A DNA stretch of 64,000 nt. Origin: Allodiplogaster sudhausi. Lineage: Eukaryota; Nematoda; Chromadorea; Rhabditida; Diplogasteridae. The position numbers were made by a program, and so were the translations under genes. Below are positions 22,654-35,542 of this stretch, piece after piece (position 1 is the stretch's first letter; each line of letters opens with the position of its first letter). The notes below the pieces were generated by a model. The model was given only the letters and a program-made list of their open reading frames with translations. It was not told the origin of the DNA and made no database searches. The stretch spans positions 1,160,001 through 1,224,000 of the forward strand of contig CALZFC010000001.1 of assembly GCA_945643635.1 (NCBI GenBank), given 5' to 3'.

Positions 22654-22983
22654 ACACGCCAACATATTTTGAGCCTGCTAATGAAGTATTCTGAAGTAGG
22701 CCCCCGGTCCCTATCCGCGCTCGATCGTCTATCTCAATCATGATCGATGCAGCTTCTGGAGAAACGGTGGGCTCGCCCGGATAAGAAACCTAATGTCTGC
22801 GGCCACTTCGTCAGATTCCGGCAGTGGATATTCTTTGACATCTCTCCCATCTTGAATCCTCGACTATTCGACGACTATGTCTTGAATAATCGAAAAAAAG
22901 TTTAATGAACGTATGATATCATTTTGGCGACAATAAGATTTTCCGTTAAAAATGTTTTAGAAAAAATAGACAAAAAGATTTTT

Positions 22984-23056
22984 CGACCACGGCAGGATTC
23001 GAACCTGCAATCTTCTGCTCCGTAGGCAGACGCGTTATCCATTGCGCCACGCGGCC
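22984..23056 (-). tRNA. tRNA-Arg-ACG: tRNA-Arg(ACG)
   Basis: Consensus; C5; period 403. Confidence 0.95.
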
Positions 23057-23386
23057 ACACGCCAACATATTTTGAGCCTGCTAATGAAGTATTCTGAAGT
23101 AGGCCCCCGGTCCCTATCCGCGCTCGATCGTCTATCTCAATCATGATCGATGCAGCTTCTGGAGAAACGGTGGGCTCGCCCGGATAAGAAACCTAATGTC
23201 TGCGGCCACTTCGTCAGAATCCGGCAGTGGATATTCTTTGACATCTCTCCCATCTTGAATCCTCGACTATTCGACGACTATGTCTTGAATAATCGAAAAA
23301 AGTTTAATGAACGTATGATATCATTTTGGCGACAATAAGATTTTCCGTTAAAAATGTTTTAGAAAAAAATAGACAAAAAGATTTTT

Positions 23387-23459
23387 CGACCACGGCAGGA
23401 TTCGAACCTGCAATCTTCTGCTCCGTAGGCAGACGCGTTATCCATTGCGCCACGCGGCC
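23387..23459 (-). tRNA. tRNA-Arg-ACG: tRNA-Arg(ACG)
   Basis: Consensus; C5; period 402. Confidence 0.95.
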
Positions 23460-23788
23460 ACACGCCAACATATTTTGAGCCTGCTAATGAAGTATTCTGA
23501 AGTAGGCCCCCGGTCCCTATCCGCGCTCGATCGTCTATCTCAATCATGATCGATGCAGCTTCTGGAGAAACGGTGGGCTCGCCCGGATAAGAAACCTAAT
23601 GTCTGCGGCCACTTCGTCAGATTCCGGCAGTGGATATTCTTTGAAATCTCTCCTATCTTGAATCCTCGACTATTCGACGACTATGTCTTGAATAATCGAA
23701 AAAAGTTTAATGAACGTATGATATCATTTTGGCGACAATAAGATTTTCCGTTAAAAATGTTTTAGAAAAAATAGACAAAAAGATTTTT

Positions 23789-23861
23789 CGACCACGGCAG
23801 GATTCGAACCTGCAATCTTCTGCTCCGTAGGCAGACGCGTTATCCATTGCGCCACGCGGCC
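23789..23861 (-). tRNA. tRNA-Arg-ACG: tRNA-Arg(ACG)
   Basis: Consensus; C4; period 402. Confidence 0.95.
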
Positions 23862-24190
23862 ACACGCCAACATATTTTGAGCCTGCTAATGAAGTATTCT
23901 GAAGTAGGCCCCGGTCCCTATCCGCGCTCGATCGTCTATCTCAATCATGATCGATGCAGCTTCTGGAGAAACGGTGGGCTCGCCCGGATAAGAAACCTAA
24001 TGTCTGCGGCCACTTCGTCAGATTCCGGCAGTGGATATTCTTTGAAATCTCTCCTATCTTGAATCCTCGACTATTCGACGACTATGTCTTGAATAACCGA
24101 AAAAAAGTTTAATGAACGTATGATATCATTTTGGCGACAATAAGATTTTCCGTTAAAAATGTTTTAGAAAAAATAGACAAAAAGATTTTT

Positions 24191-24263
24191 CGACCACGGC
24201 AGGATTCGAACCTGCAATCTTCTGCTCCGTAGGCAGACGCGTTATCCATTGCGCCACGCGGCC
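24191..24263 (-). tRNA. tRNA-Arg-ACG: tRNA-Arg(ACG)
   Basis: Consensus; C5; period 403. Confidence 0.95.
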
Positions 24264-24593
24264 ACACGCCAACATATTTTGAGCCTGCTAATGAAGTATT
24301 CTGAAGTAGGCCCCCGGTCCCTATCCGCGCTCGATCGTCTATCTCAATCATGATCGATGCAGCTTCTGGAGAAACGGTGGGCTCGCCCGGATAAGAAACC
24401 TAATGTCTGCGGCCACTTCGTCAGAATCCGGCAGTGGATATTCTTTGACATCTCTCCCATCTTGAATCCTCGACTATTCGACGACTATGTCTTGAATAAC
24501 CGAATAAAAGCTTAATGAACGTATGATATCATTTTGGCGACAATAAGATTTTCCGTTAAAAATGTTTTAGAAAAAATAGACAAAAAGATTTTT

Positions 24594-24666
24594 CGACCAC
24601 GGCAGGATTCGAACCTGCAATCTTCTGCTCCGTAGGCAGACGCGTTATCCATTGCGCCACGCGGCC
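24594..24666 (-). tRNA. tRNA-Arg-ACG: tRNA-Arg(ACG)
   Basis: Consensus; C5; period 403. Confidence 0.95.
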
Positions 24667-24996
24667 ACACGCCAACATATTTTGAGCCTGCTAATGAAGT
24701 ATTCTGAAGTAGGCCCCCGGTCCCTATCCGCGCTCGATCGTCTATCTCAATCATGATCGATGCAGCTTCTGGAGAAACGGTGGGCTCGCCCGGATAAGAA
24801 ACCTAATGTCTGCGGCCACTTCGTCAGAATCCGGCAGTGGATATTCTTTGACATCTCTCCCATCTTGAATCCTCGACTATTCGACGACTATGTCTTGAAT
24901 AATCGAAAAAAAGTTTAATGAACGTATGATATCATTTTGGCGACAATAAGATTTTCCGTTAAAAATGTTTTAGAAAAAATAGACAAAAAGATTTTT

Positions 24997-25069
24997 CGAC
25001 CACGGCAGGATTCGAACCTGCAATCTTCTGCTCCGTAGGCAGACGCGTTATCCATTGCGCCACGCGGCC
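24997..25069 (-). tRNA. tRNA-Arg-ACG: tRNA-Arg(ACG)
   Basis: Consensus; C5; period 403. Confidence 0.95.
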
Positions 25070-25399
25070 ACACGCCAACATATTTTGAGCCTGCTAATGA
25101 AGTATTCTGAAGTAGGCCCCCGGTCCCTATCCGCGCTCGATCGTCTATCTCAATCATGATCGATGCAGCTTCTGGAGAAACGGTGGGCTCGCCCGGATAA
25201 GAAACCTAATGTCTGCGGCCACTTCGTCAGATTCCGGCAGTGGATATTCTTTGAAATCTCTCCTATCTTGAATCCTCGACTATTCGACGACTATGTCTTG
25301 AATAATCCGAAAAAAGTTTAATGAACGTATGATATCATTTTGGCGACAATAAGATTTTCCGTTAAAAATGTTTTAGAAAAAATAGACAAAAAGATTTTT

Positions 25400-25472
25400 C
25401 GACCACGGCAGGATTCGAACCTGCAATCTTCTGCTCCGTAGGCAGACGCGTTATCCATTGCGCCACGCGGCC
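25400..25472 (-). tRNA. tRNA-Arg-ACG: tRNA-Arg(ACG)
   Basis: Consensus; C5; period 403. Confidence 0.95.
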
Positions 25473-25802
25473 ACACGCCAACATATTTTGAGCCTGCTAA
25501 TGAAGTATTCTGAAGTAGGCCCCCGGTCCCTATCCGCGCTCGATCGTCTATCTCAATCATGATCGATGCAGCTTCTGGAGAAACGGTGGGCTCGCCCGGA
25601 TAAGAAACCTAATGTCTGCGGCCACTTCGTCAGAATCCGGCAGTGGATATTCTTTGACATCTCTCCCATCTTGAATCCTCGACTATTCGACGACTATGTC
25701 TTGAATAACCGAAAAAAAGTTTAATGAACGTATGATATCATTTTGGCGACAATAAGATTTTCCGTTAAAAATGTTTTAGAAAAAATAGACAAAAAGATTT
25801 TT

Positions 25803-25875
25803 CGACCACGGCAGGATTCGAACCTGCAATCTTCTGCTCCGTAGGCAGACGCGTTATCCATTGCGCCACGCGGCC
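25803..25875 (-). tRNA. tRNA-Arg-ACG: tRNA-Arg(ACG)
   Basis: Consensus; C5; period 403. Confidence 0.95.
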
Positions 25876-26205
25876 ACACGCCAACATATTTTGAGCCTGC
25901 TAATGAAGTATTCTGAAGTAAGCCCCCGGTCCCTATCCGCGCTCGATCGTCTATCTCAATCATGATCGATGCAGCTTCTGGAGAAACGGTGGGCTCGCCC
26001 GGATAAGAAACCTAATGTCTGCGGCCACTTCGTCAGATTCCGGCAGTGGATATTCTTTGAAATCTCTCCTATCTTGAATCCTCGACTATTCGACGACTAT
26101 GTCTTGAATAATCGAAAAAAAGTTTAATGAACGTATGATATCATTTTGGCGACAATAAGATTTTCCGTTAAAAATGTTTTAGAAAAAATAGACAAAAAGA
26201 TTTTT

Positions 26206-26278
26206 CGACCACGGCAGGATTCGAACCTGCAATCTTCTGCTCCGTAGGCAGACGCGTTATCCATTGCGCCACGCGGCC
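26206..26278 (-). tRNA. tRNA-Arg-ACG: tRNA-Arg(ACG)
   Basis: Consensus; C4; period 402. Confidence 0.95.
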
Positions 26279-26607
26279 ACACGCCAACATATTTTGAGCC
26301 TGCTAATGAAGTATTCTGAAGTAGGCCCCGGTCCCTATCCGCGCTCGATCGTCTATCTCAATCATGATCGATGCAGCTTCTGGAGAAACGGTGGGCTCGC
26401 CCGGATAAGAAACCTAATGTCTGCGGCCACTTCGTCAGATTCCGGCAGTGGATATTCTTTGAAATCTCTCCTATCTTGAATCCTCGACTATTCGACGACT
26501 ATGTCTTGAATAACCGAAAAAAAGTTTAATGAACGTATGATATCATTTTGGCGACAATAAGATTTTCCGTTAAAAATGTTTTAGAAAAAATAGACAAAAA
26601 GATTTTT

Positions 26608-26680
26608 CGACCACGGCAGGATTCGAACCTGCAATCTTCTGCTCCGTAGGCAGACGCGTTATCCATTGCGCCACGCGGCC
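26608..26680 (-). tRNA. tRNA-Arg-ACG: tRNA-Arg(ACG)
   Basis: Consensus; C5; period 403. Confidence 0.95.
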
Positions 26681-27010
26681 ACACGCCAACATATTTTGAG
26701 CCTGCTAATGAAGTATTCTGAAGTAGGCCCCCGGTCCCTATCCGCGCTCGATCGTCTATCTCAATCATGATCGATGCAGCTTCTGGAGAAACGGTGGGCT
26801 CGCCCGGATAAGAAACCTAATGTCTGCGGCCACTTCGTCAGAATCCGGCAGTGGATATTCTTTGACATCTCTCCCATCTTGAATCCTCGACTATTCGACG
26901 ACTATGTCTTGAATAACCGAAAAAAAGCTTAATGAACGTATGATATCATTTTGGCGACAATAAGATTTTCCGTTAAAAATGTTTTAGAAAAAATAGACAA
27001 AAAGATTTTT

Positions 27011-27083
27011 CGACCACGGCAGGATTCGAACCTGCAATCTTCTGCTCCGTAGGCAGACGCGTTATCCATTGCGCCACGCGGCC
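27011..27083 (-). tRNA. tRNA-Arg-ACG: tRNA-Arg(ACG)
   Basis: Consensus; C5; period 403. Confidence 0.95.
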
Positions 27084-27413
27084 ACACGCCAACATATTTT
27101 GAGCCTGCTAATGAAGTATTCTGAAGTAGGCCCCCGGTCCCTATCCGCGCTCGATCGTCTATCTCAATCATGATCGATGCAGCTTCTGGAGAAACGGTGG
27201 GCTCGCCCGGATAAGAAACCTAATGTCTGCGGCCACTTCGTCAGAATCCGGCAGTGGATATTCTTTGACATCTCTCCCATCTTGAATCCTCGACTATTCG
27301 ACGACTATGTCTTGAATAATCGAAAAAAAGTTTAATGAACGTATGATATCATTTTGGCGACAATAAGATTTTCCGTTAAAAATGTTTTAGAAAAAATAGA
27401 CAAAAAGATTTTT

Positions 27414-27486
27414 CGACCACGGCAGGATTCGAACCTGCAATCTTCTGCTCCGTAGGCAGACGCGTTATCCATTGCGCCACGCGGCC
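27414..27486 (-). tRNA. tRNA-Arg-ACG: tRNA-Arg(ACG)
   Basis: Consensus; C4; period 402. Confidence 0.95.
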
Positions 27487-27815
27487 ACACGCCAACATAT
27501 TTTGAGCCTGCTAATGAAGTATTCTGAAGTAGGCCCCGGTCCCTATCCGCGCTCGATCGTCTATCTCAATCATGATCGATGCAGCTTCTGGAGAAACGGT
27601 GGGCTCGCCCGGATAAGAAACCTAATGTCTGCGGCCACTTCGTCAGAATCCGGCAGTGGATATTCTTTGACATCTCTCCCATCTTGAATCCTCGACTATT
27701 CGACGACTATGTCTTGAATAATCGAAAAAAAGTTTAATGAACGTATGATATCATTTTGGCGACAATAAGATTTTCCGTTAAAAATGTTTTAGAGAAAATA
27801 GACAAAAAGATTTTT

Positions 27816-27888
27816 CGACCACGGCAGGATTCGAACCTGCAATCTTCTGCTCCGTAGGCAGACGCGTTATCCATTGCGCCACGCGGCC
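27816..27888 (-). tRNA. tRNA-Arg-ACG: tRNA-Arg(ACG)
   Basis: Consensus; C5; period 403. Confidence 0.95.
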
Positions 27889-28218
27889 ACACGCCAACAT
27901 ATTTTGAGCCTGCTAATGAAGTATTCTGAAGTAGGCCCCCGGTCCCTATCCGCGCTCGATCGTCTATCTCAATCATGATCGATGCAGCTTCTGGAGAAAC
28001 GGTGGGCTCGCCCGGATAAGAAACCTAATGTCTGCGGCCACTTCGTCAGATTCCGGCAGTGGATATTCTTTGAAATCTCTCCTATCTTGAATCCTCGACT
28101 ATTCGACGACTATGTCTTGAATAACCGAAAAAAAGTTTAATGAACGTATGATATCATTTTGGCGACAATAAGATTTTCCGTTAAAAATGTTTTAGAAAAA
28201 ATAGACAAAAAGATTTTT

Positions 28219-28291
28219 CGACCACGGCAGGATTCGAACCTGCAATCTTCTGCTCCGTAGGCAGACGCGTTATCCATTGCGCCACGCGGCC
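28219..28291 (-). tRNA. tRNA-Arg-ACG: tRNA-Arg(ACG)
   Basis: Consensus; C5; period 403. Confidence 0.95.
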
Positions 28292-28621
28292 ACACGCCAA
28301 CATATTTTGAGCCTGCTAATGAAGTATTCTGAAGTAGGCCCCCGGTCCCTATCCGCGCTCGATCGTCTATCTCAATCATGATCGATGCAGCTTCTGGAGA
28401 AACGGTGGGCTCGCCCGGATAAGAAACCTAATGTCTGCGGCCACTTCGTCAGAATCCGGCAGTGGATATTCTTTGACATCTCTCCCATCTTGAATCCTCG
28501 ACTATTCGACGACTATGTCTTGAATAATCGAAAAAAAGTTTAATGAACGTATGATATCATTTTGGCGACAATAAGATTTTCCGTTAAAAATGTTTTAGAA
28601 AAAATAGACAAAAAGATTTTT

Positions 28622-28694
28622 CGACCACGGCAGGATTCGAACCTGCAATCTTCTGCTCCGTAGGCAGACGCGTTATCCATTGCGCCACGCGGCC
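28622..28694 (-). tRNA. tRNA-Arg-ACG: tRNA-Arg(ACG)
   Basis: Consensus; C5; period 403. Confidence 0.95.
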
Positions 28695-29024
28695 ACACGC
28701 CAACATATTTTGAGCCTGCTAATGAAGTATTCTGAAGTAGGCCCCCGGTCCCTATCCGCGCTCGATCGTCTATCTCAATCATGATCGATGCAGCTTCTGG
28801 AGAAACGGTGGGCTCGCCCGGATAAGAAACCTAATGTCTGCGGCCACTTCGTCAGAATCCGGCAGTGGATATTCTTTGACATCTCTCCCATCTTGAATCC
28901 TCGACTATTCGACGACTATGTCTTGAATAATCGAAAAAAAGTTTAATGAACGTATGATATCATTTTGGCGACAATAAGATTTTCCGTTAAAAATGTTTTA
29001 GAAAAAATAGACAAAAAGATTTTT

Positions 29025-29097
29025 CGACCACGGCAGGATTCGAACCTGCAATCTTCTGCTCCGTAGGCAGACGCGTTATCCATTGCGCCACGCGGCC
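29025..29097 (-). tRNA. tRNA-Arg-ACG: tRNA-Arg(ACG)
   Basis: Consensus; C5; period 403. Confidence 0.95.
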
Positions 29098-29427
29098 ACA
29101 CGCCAACATATTTTGAGCCTGCTAATGAAGTATTCTGAAGTAGGCCCCCGGTCCCTATCCGCGCTCGATCGTCTATCTCAATCATGATCGATGCAGCTTC
29201 TGGAGAAACGGTGGGCTCGCCCGGATAAGAAACCTAATGTCTGCGGCCACTTCGTCAGAATCCGGCAGTGGATATTCTTTGACATCTCTCCCATCTTGAA
29301 TCCTCGACTATTCGACGACTATGTCTTGAATAACCGAATAAAAGCTTAATGAACGTATGATATCATTTTGGCGACAATAAGATTTTCCGTTAAAAATGTT
29401 TTAGAAAAAATAGACAAAAAGATTTTT

Positions 29428-29500
29428 CGACCACGGCAGGATTCGAACCTGCAATCTTCTGCTCCGTAGGCAGACGCGTTATCCATTGCGCCACGCGGCC
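29428..29500 (-). tRNA. tRNA-Arg-ACG: tRNA-Arg(ACG)
   Basis: Consensus; C5; period 403. Confidence 0.95.
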
Positions 29501-29830
29501 ACACGCCAACATATTTTGAGCCTGCTAATGAAGTATTCTGAAGTAGGCCCCCGGTCCCTATCCGCGCTCGATCGTCTATCTCAATCATGATCGATGCAGC
29601 TTCTGGAGAAACGGTGGGCTCGCCCGGATAAGAAACCTAATGTCTGCGGCCACTTCGTCAGAATCCGGCAGTGGATATTCTTTGACATCTCTCCCATCTT
29701 GAATCCTCGACTATTCGACGACTATGTCTTGAATAATCGAAAAAAAGTTTAATGAACGTATGATATCATTTTGGCGACAATAAGATTTTCCGTTAAAAAT
29801 GTTTTAGAAAAAATAGACAAAAAGATTTTT

Positions 29831-29903
29831 CGACCACGGCAGGATTCGAACCTGCAATCTTCTGCTCCGTAGGCAGACGCGTTATCCATTGCGCCACGCG
29901 GCC
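29831..29903 (-). tRNA. tRNA-Arg-ACG: tRNA-Arg(ACG)
   Basis: Consensus; C5; period 403. Confidence 0.95.
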
Positions 29904-30233
29904 ACACGCCAACATATTTTGAGCCTGCTAATGAAGTATTCTGAAGTAGGCCCCCGGTCCCTATCCGCGCTCGATCGTCTATCTCAATCATGATCGATGC
30001 AGCTTCTGGAGAAACGGTGGGCTCGCCCGGATAAGAAACCTAATGTCTGCGGCCACTTCGTCAGAATCCGGCAGTGGATATTCTTTGACATCTCTCCCAT
30101 CTTGAATCCTCGACTATTCGACGACTATGTCTTGAATAACCGAATAAAAGCTTAATGAACGTATGATATCATTTTGGCGACAATAAGATTTTCCGTTAAA
30201 AATGTTTTAGAAAAAATAGACAAAAAGATTTTT

Positions 30234-30306
30234 CGACCACGGCAGGATTCGAACCTGCAATCTTCTGCTCCGTAGGCAGACGCGTTATCCATTGCGCCAC
30301 GCGGCC
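30234..30306 (-). tRNA. tRNA-Arg-ACG: tRNA-Arg(ACG)
   Basis: Consensus; C5; period 402. Confidence 0.95.
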
Positions 30307-30635
30307 ACACGCCAACATATTTTGAGCCTGCTAATGAAGTATTCTGAAGTAGGCCCCCGGTCCCTATCCGCGCTCGATCGTCTATCTCAATCATGATCGA
30401 TGCAGCTTCTGGAGAAACGGTGGGCTCGCCCGGATAAGAAACCTAATGTCTGCGGCCACTTCGTCAGATTCCGGCAGTGGATATTCTTTGAATCTCTCCT
30501 ATCTTGAATCCTCGACTATTCGACGACTATGTCTTGAATAACCGAAAAAAAGTTTAATGAACGTATGATATCATTTTGGCGACAATAAGATTTTCCGTTA
30601 AAAATGTTTTAGAAAAAATAGACAAAAAGATTTTT

Positions 30636-30708
30636 CGACCACGGCAGGATTCGAACCTGCAATCTTCTGCTCCGTAGGCAGACGCGTTATCCATTGCGCC
30701 ACGCGGCC
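30636..30708 (-). tRNA. tRNA-Arg-ACG: tRNA-Arg(ACG)
   Basis: Consensus; C5; period 403. Confidence 0.95.
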
Positions 30709-31038
30709 ACACGCCAACATATTTTGAGCCTGCTAATGAAGTATTCTGAAGTAGGCCCCCGGTCCCTATCCGCGCTCGATCGTCTATCTCAATCATGATC
30801 GATGCAGCTTCTGGAGAAACGGTGGGCTCGCCCGGATAAGAAACCTAATGTCTGCGGCCACTTCGTCAGAATCCGGCAGTGGATATTCTTTGACATCTCT
30901 CCCATCTTGAATCCTCGACTATTCGACGACTATGTCTTGAATAATCGAAAAAAAGTTTAATGAACGTATGATATCATTTTGGCGACAATAAGATTTTCCG
31001 TTAAAAATGTTTTAGAAAAAATAGACAAAAAGATTTTT

Positions 31039-31111
31039 CGACCACGGCAGGATTCGAACCTGCAATCTTCTGCTCCGTAGGCAGACGCGTTATCCATTGC
31101 GCCACGCGGCC
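31039..31111 (-). tRNA. tRNA-Arg-ACG: tRNA-Arg(ACG)
   Basis: Consensus; C5; period 403. Confidence 0.95.
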
Positions 31112-31441
31112 ACACGCCAACATATTTTGAGCCTGCTAATGAAGTATTCTGAAGTAGGCCCCCGGTCCCTATCCGCGCTCGATCGTCTATCTCAATCATG
31201 ATCGATGCAGCTTCTGGAGAAACGGTGGGCTCGCCCGGATAAGAAACCTAATGTCTGCGGCCACTTCGTCAGAATCCGGCAGTGGATATTCTTTGACATC
31301 TCTCCCATCTTGAATCCTCGACTATTCGACGACTATGTCTTGAATAACCGAATAAAAGCTTAATGAACGTATGATATCATTTTGGCGACAATAAGATTTT
31401 CCGTTAAAAATGTTTTAGAAAAAATAGACAAAAAGATTTTT

Positions 31442-31514
31442 CGACCACGGCAGGATTCGAACCTGCAATCTTCTGCTCCGTAGGCAGACGCGTTATCCAT
31501 TGCGCCACGCGGCC
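31442..31514 (-). tRNA. tRNA-Arg-ACG: tRNA-Arg(ACG)
   Basis: Consensus; C5; period 403. Confidence 0.95.
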
Positions 31515-31844
31515 ACACGCCAACATATTTTGAGCCTGCTAATGAAGTATTCTGAAGTAGGCCCCCGGTCCCTATCCGCGCTCGATCGTCTATCTCAATC
31601 ATGATCGATGCAGCTTCTGGAGAAACGGTGGGCTCGCCCGGATAAGAAACCTAATGTCTGCGGCCACTTCGTCAGAATCCGGCAGTGGATATTCTTTGAC
31701 ATCTCTCCCATCTTGAATCCTCGACTATTCGACGACTATGTCTTGAATAATCGAAAAAAAGTTTAATGAACGTATGATATCATTTTGGCGACAATAAGAT
31801 TTTCCGTTAAAAATGTTTTAGAAAAAATAGACAAAAAGATTTTT

Positions 31845-31917
31845 CGACCACGGCAGGATTCGAACCTGCAATCTTCTGCTCCGTAGGCAGACGCGTTATC
31901 CATTGCGCCACGCGGCC
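31845..31917 (-). tRNA. tRNA-Arg-ACG: tRNA-Arg(ACG)
   Basis: Consensus; C5; period 403. Confidence 0.95.
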
Positions 31918-32247
31918 ACACGCCAACATATTTTGAGCCTGCTAATGAAGTATTCTGAAGTAGGCCCCCGGTCCCTATCCGCGCTCGATCGTCTATCTCA
32001 ATCATGATCGATGCAGCTTCTGGAGAAACGGTGGGCTCGCCCGGATAAGAAACCTAATGTCTGCGGCCACTTCGTCAGAATCCGGCAGTGGATATTCTTT
32101 GACATCTCTCCCATCTTGAATCCTCGACTATTCGACGACTATGTCTTGAATAATCGAAAAAAAGTTTAATGAACGTATGATATCATTTTGGCGACAATAA
32201 GATTTTCCGTTAAAAATGTTTTAGAAAAAATAGACAAAAAGATTTTT

Positions 32248-32320
32248 CGACCACGGCAGGATTCGAACCTGCAATCTTCTGCTCCGTAGGCAGACGCGTT
32301 ATCCATTGCGCCACGCGGCC
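32248..32320 (-). tRNA. tRNA-Arg-ACG: tRNA-Arg(ACG)
   Basis: Consensus; C5; period 403. Confidence 0.95.
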
Positions 32321-32650
32321 ACACGCCAACATATTTTGAGCCTGCTAATGAAGTATTCTGAAGTAGGCCCCCGGTCCCTATCCGCGCTCGATCGTCTATC
32401 TCAATCATGATCGATGCAGCTTCTGGAGAAACGGTGGGCTCGCCCGGATAAGAAACCTAATGTCTGCGGCCACTTCGTCAGATTCCGGCAGTGGATATTC
32501 TTTGAAATCTCTCCTATCTTGAATCCTCGACTATTCGACGACTATGTCTTGAATAACCGAAAAAAAGTTTAATGAACGTATGATATCATTTTGGCGACAA
32601 TAAGATTTTCCGTTAAAAATGTTTTAGAAAAAATAGACAAAAAGATTTTT

Positions 32651-32723
32651 CGACCACGGCAGGATTCGAACCTGCAATCTTCTGCTCCGTAGGCAGACGC
32701 GTTATCCATTGCGCCACGCGGCC
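32651..32723 (-). tRNA. tRNA-Arg-ACG: tRNA-Arg(ACG)
   Basis: Consensus; C5; period 403. Confidence 0.95.
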
Positions 32724-33053
32724 ACACGCCAACATATTTTGAGCCTGCTAATGAAGTATTCTGAAGTAGGCCCCCGGTCCCTATCCGCGCTCGATCGTCT
32801 ATCTCAATCATGATCGATGCAGCTTCTGGAGAAACGGTGGGCTCGCCCGGATAAGAAACCTAATGTCTGCGGCCACTTCGTCAGAATCCGGCAGTGGATA
32901 TTCTTTGACATCTCTCCCATCTTGAATCCTCGACTATTCGACGACTATGTCTTGAATAATCGAAAAAAAGTTTAATGAACGTATGATATCATTTTGGCGA
33001 CAATAAGATTTTCCGTTAAAAATGTTTTAGAAAAAATAGACAAAAAGATTTTT

Positions 33054-33126
33054 CGACCACGGCAGGATTCGAACCTGCAATCTTCTGCTCCGTAGGCAGA
33101 CGCGTTATCCATTGCGCCACGCGGCC
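33054..33126 (-). tRNA. tRNA-Arg-ACG: tRNA-Arg(ACG)
   Basis: Consensus; C5; period 403. Confidence 0.95.
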
Positions 33127-33456
33127 ACACGCCAACATATTTTGAGCCTGCTAATGAAGTATTCTGAAGTAGGCCCCCGGTCCCTATCCGCGCTCGATCG
33201 TCTATCTCAATCATGATCGATGCAGCTTCTGGAGAAACGGTGGGCTCGCCCGGATAAGAAACCTAATGTCTGCGGCCACTTCGTCAGATTCCGGCAGTGG
33301 ATATTCTTTGAAATCTCTCCTATCTTGAATCCTCGACTATTCGACGACTATGTCTTGAATAACCGAAAAAAAGTTTAATGAACGTATGATATCATTTTGG
33401 CGACAATAAGATTTTCCGTTAAAAATGTTTTAGAAAAAATAGACAAAAAGATTTTT

Positions 33457-33529
33457 CGACCACGGCAGGATTCGAACCTGCAATCTTCTGCTCCGTAGGC
33501 AGACGCGTTATCCATTGCGCCACGCGGCC
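33457..33529 (-). tRNA. tRNA-Arg-ACG: tRNA-Arg(ACG)
   Basis: Consensus; C5; period 403. Confidence 0.95.
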
Positions 33530-33859
33530 ACACGCCAACATATTTTGAGCCTGCTAATGAAGTATTCTGAAGTAGGCCCCCGGTCCCTATCCGCGCTCGA
33601 TCGTCTATCTCAATCATGATCGATGCAGCTTCTGGAGAAACGGTGGGCTCGCCCGGATAAGAAACCTAATGTCTGCGGCCACTTCGTCAGAATCCGGCAG
33701 TGGATATTCTTTGACATCTCTCCCATCTTGAATCCTCGACTATTCGACGACTATGTCTTGAATAATCGAAAAAAAGTTTAATGAACGTATGATATCATTT
33801 TGGCGACAATAAGATTTTCCGTTAAAAATGTTTTAGAAAAAATAGACAAAAAGATTTTT

Positions 33860-33932
33860 CGACCACGGCAGGATTCGAACCTGCAATCTTCTGCTCCGTA
33901 GGCAGACGCGTTATCCATTGCGCCACGCGGCC
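33860..33932 (-). tRNA. tRNA-Arg-ACG: tRNA-Arg(ACG)
   Basis: Consensus; C5; period 403. Confidence 0.95.
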
Positions 33933-34262
33933 ACACGCCAACATATTTTGAGCCTGCTAATGAAGTATTCTGAAGTAGGCCCCCGGTCCCTATCCGCGCT
34001 CGATCGTCTATCTCAATCATGATCGATGCAGCTTCTGGAGAAACGGTGGGCTCGCCCGAATAAGAAACCTAATGTCTGCGGCCACTTCGTCAGATTCCGG
34101 CAGTGGATATTCTTTGACATCTCTCCCATCTTGAATCCTCGACTATTCGACGACTATGTCTTGAATAATCGAAAAAAAGTTTAATGAACGTATGATATCA
34201 TTTTGGCGACAATAAGATTTTCCGTTAAAAATGTTTTAGAAAAAATAGACAAAAAGATTTTT

Positions 34263-34335
34263 CGACCACGGCAGGATTCGAACCTGCAATCTTCTGCTCC
34301 GTAGGCAGACGCGTTATCCATTGCGCCACGCGGCC
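34263..34335 (-). tRNA. tRNA-Arg-ACG: tRNA-Arg(ACG)
   Basis: Consensus; C4; period 402. Confidence 0.95.
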
Positions 34336-34664
34336 ACACGCCAACATATTTTGAGCCTGCTAATGAAGTATTCTGAAGTAGGCCCCGGTCCCTATCCGCG
34401 CTCGATCGTCTATCTCAATCATGATCGATGCAGCTTCTGGAGAAACGGTGGGCTCGCCCGGATAAGAAACCTAATGTCTGCGGCCACTTCGTCAGATTCC
34501 GGCAGTGGATATTCTTTGAAATCTCTCCTATCTTGAATCCTCGACTATTCGACGACTATGTCTTGAATAACCGAAAAAAAGTTTAATGAACGTATGATAT
34601 CATTTTGGCGACAATAAGATTTTCCGTTAAAAATGTTTTAGAAAAAATAGACAAAAAGATTTTT

Positions 34665-34737
34665 CGACCACGGCAGGATTCGAACCTGCAATCTTCTGCT
34701 CCGTAGGCAGACGCGTTATCCATTGCGCCACGCGGCC
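34665..34737 (-). tRNA. tRNA-Arg-ACG: tRNA-Arg(ACG)
   Basis: Consensus; C5; period 403. Confidence 0.95.
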
Positions 34738-35067
34738 ACACGCCAACATATTTTGAGCCTGCTAATGAAGTATTCTGAAGTAGGCCCCCGGTCCCTATCC
34801 GCGCTCGATCGTCTATCTCAATCATGATCGATGCAGCTTCTGGAGAAACGGTGGGCTCGCCCGGATAAGAAACCTAATGTCTGCGGCCACTTCGTCAGAA
34901 TCCGGCAGTGGATATTCTTTGACATCTCTCCCATCTTGAATCCTCGACTATTCGACGACTATGTCTTGAATAACCGAATAAAAGCTTAATGAACGTATGA
35001 TATCATTTTGGCGACAATAAGATTTTCCGTTAAAAATGTTTTAGAGAAAATAGACAAAAAGATTTTT

Positions 35068-35140
35068 CGACCACGGCAGGATTCGAACCTGCAATCTTCT
35101 GCTCCGTAGGCAGACGCGTTATCCATTGCGCCACGCGGCC
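35068..35140 (-). tRNA. tRNA-Arg-ACG: tRNA-Arg(ACG)
   Basis: Consensus; C4; period 402. Confidence 0.95.
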
Positions 35141-35469
35141 ACACGCCAACATATTTTGAGCCTGCTAATGAAGTATTCTGAAGTAGGCCCCGGTCCCTAT
35201 CCGCGCTCGATCGTCTATCTCAATCATGATCGATGCAGCTTCTGGAGAAACGGTGGGCTCGCCCGGATAAGAAACCTAATGTCTGCGGCCACTTCGTCAG
35301 ATTCCGGCAGTGGATATTCTTTGAAATCTCTCCTATCTTGAATCCTCGACTATTCGACGACTATGTCTTGAATAATCGAAAAAAAGTTTAATGAACGTAT
35401 GATATCATTTTGGCGACAATAAGATTTTCCGTTAAAAATGTTTTAGAAAAAATAGACAAAAAGATTTTT

Positions 35470-35542
35470 CGACCACGGCAGGATTCGAACCTGCAATCTT
35501 CTGCTCCGTAGGCAGACGCGTTATCCATTGCGCCACGCGGCC
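35470..35542 (-). tRNA. tRNA-Arg-ACG: tRNA-Arg(ACG)
   Basis: Consensus; C5; period 402. Confidence 0.95.
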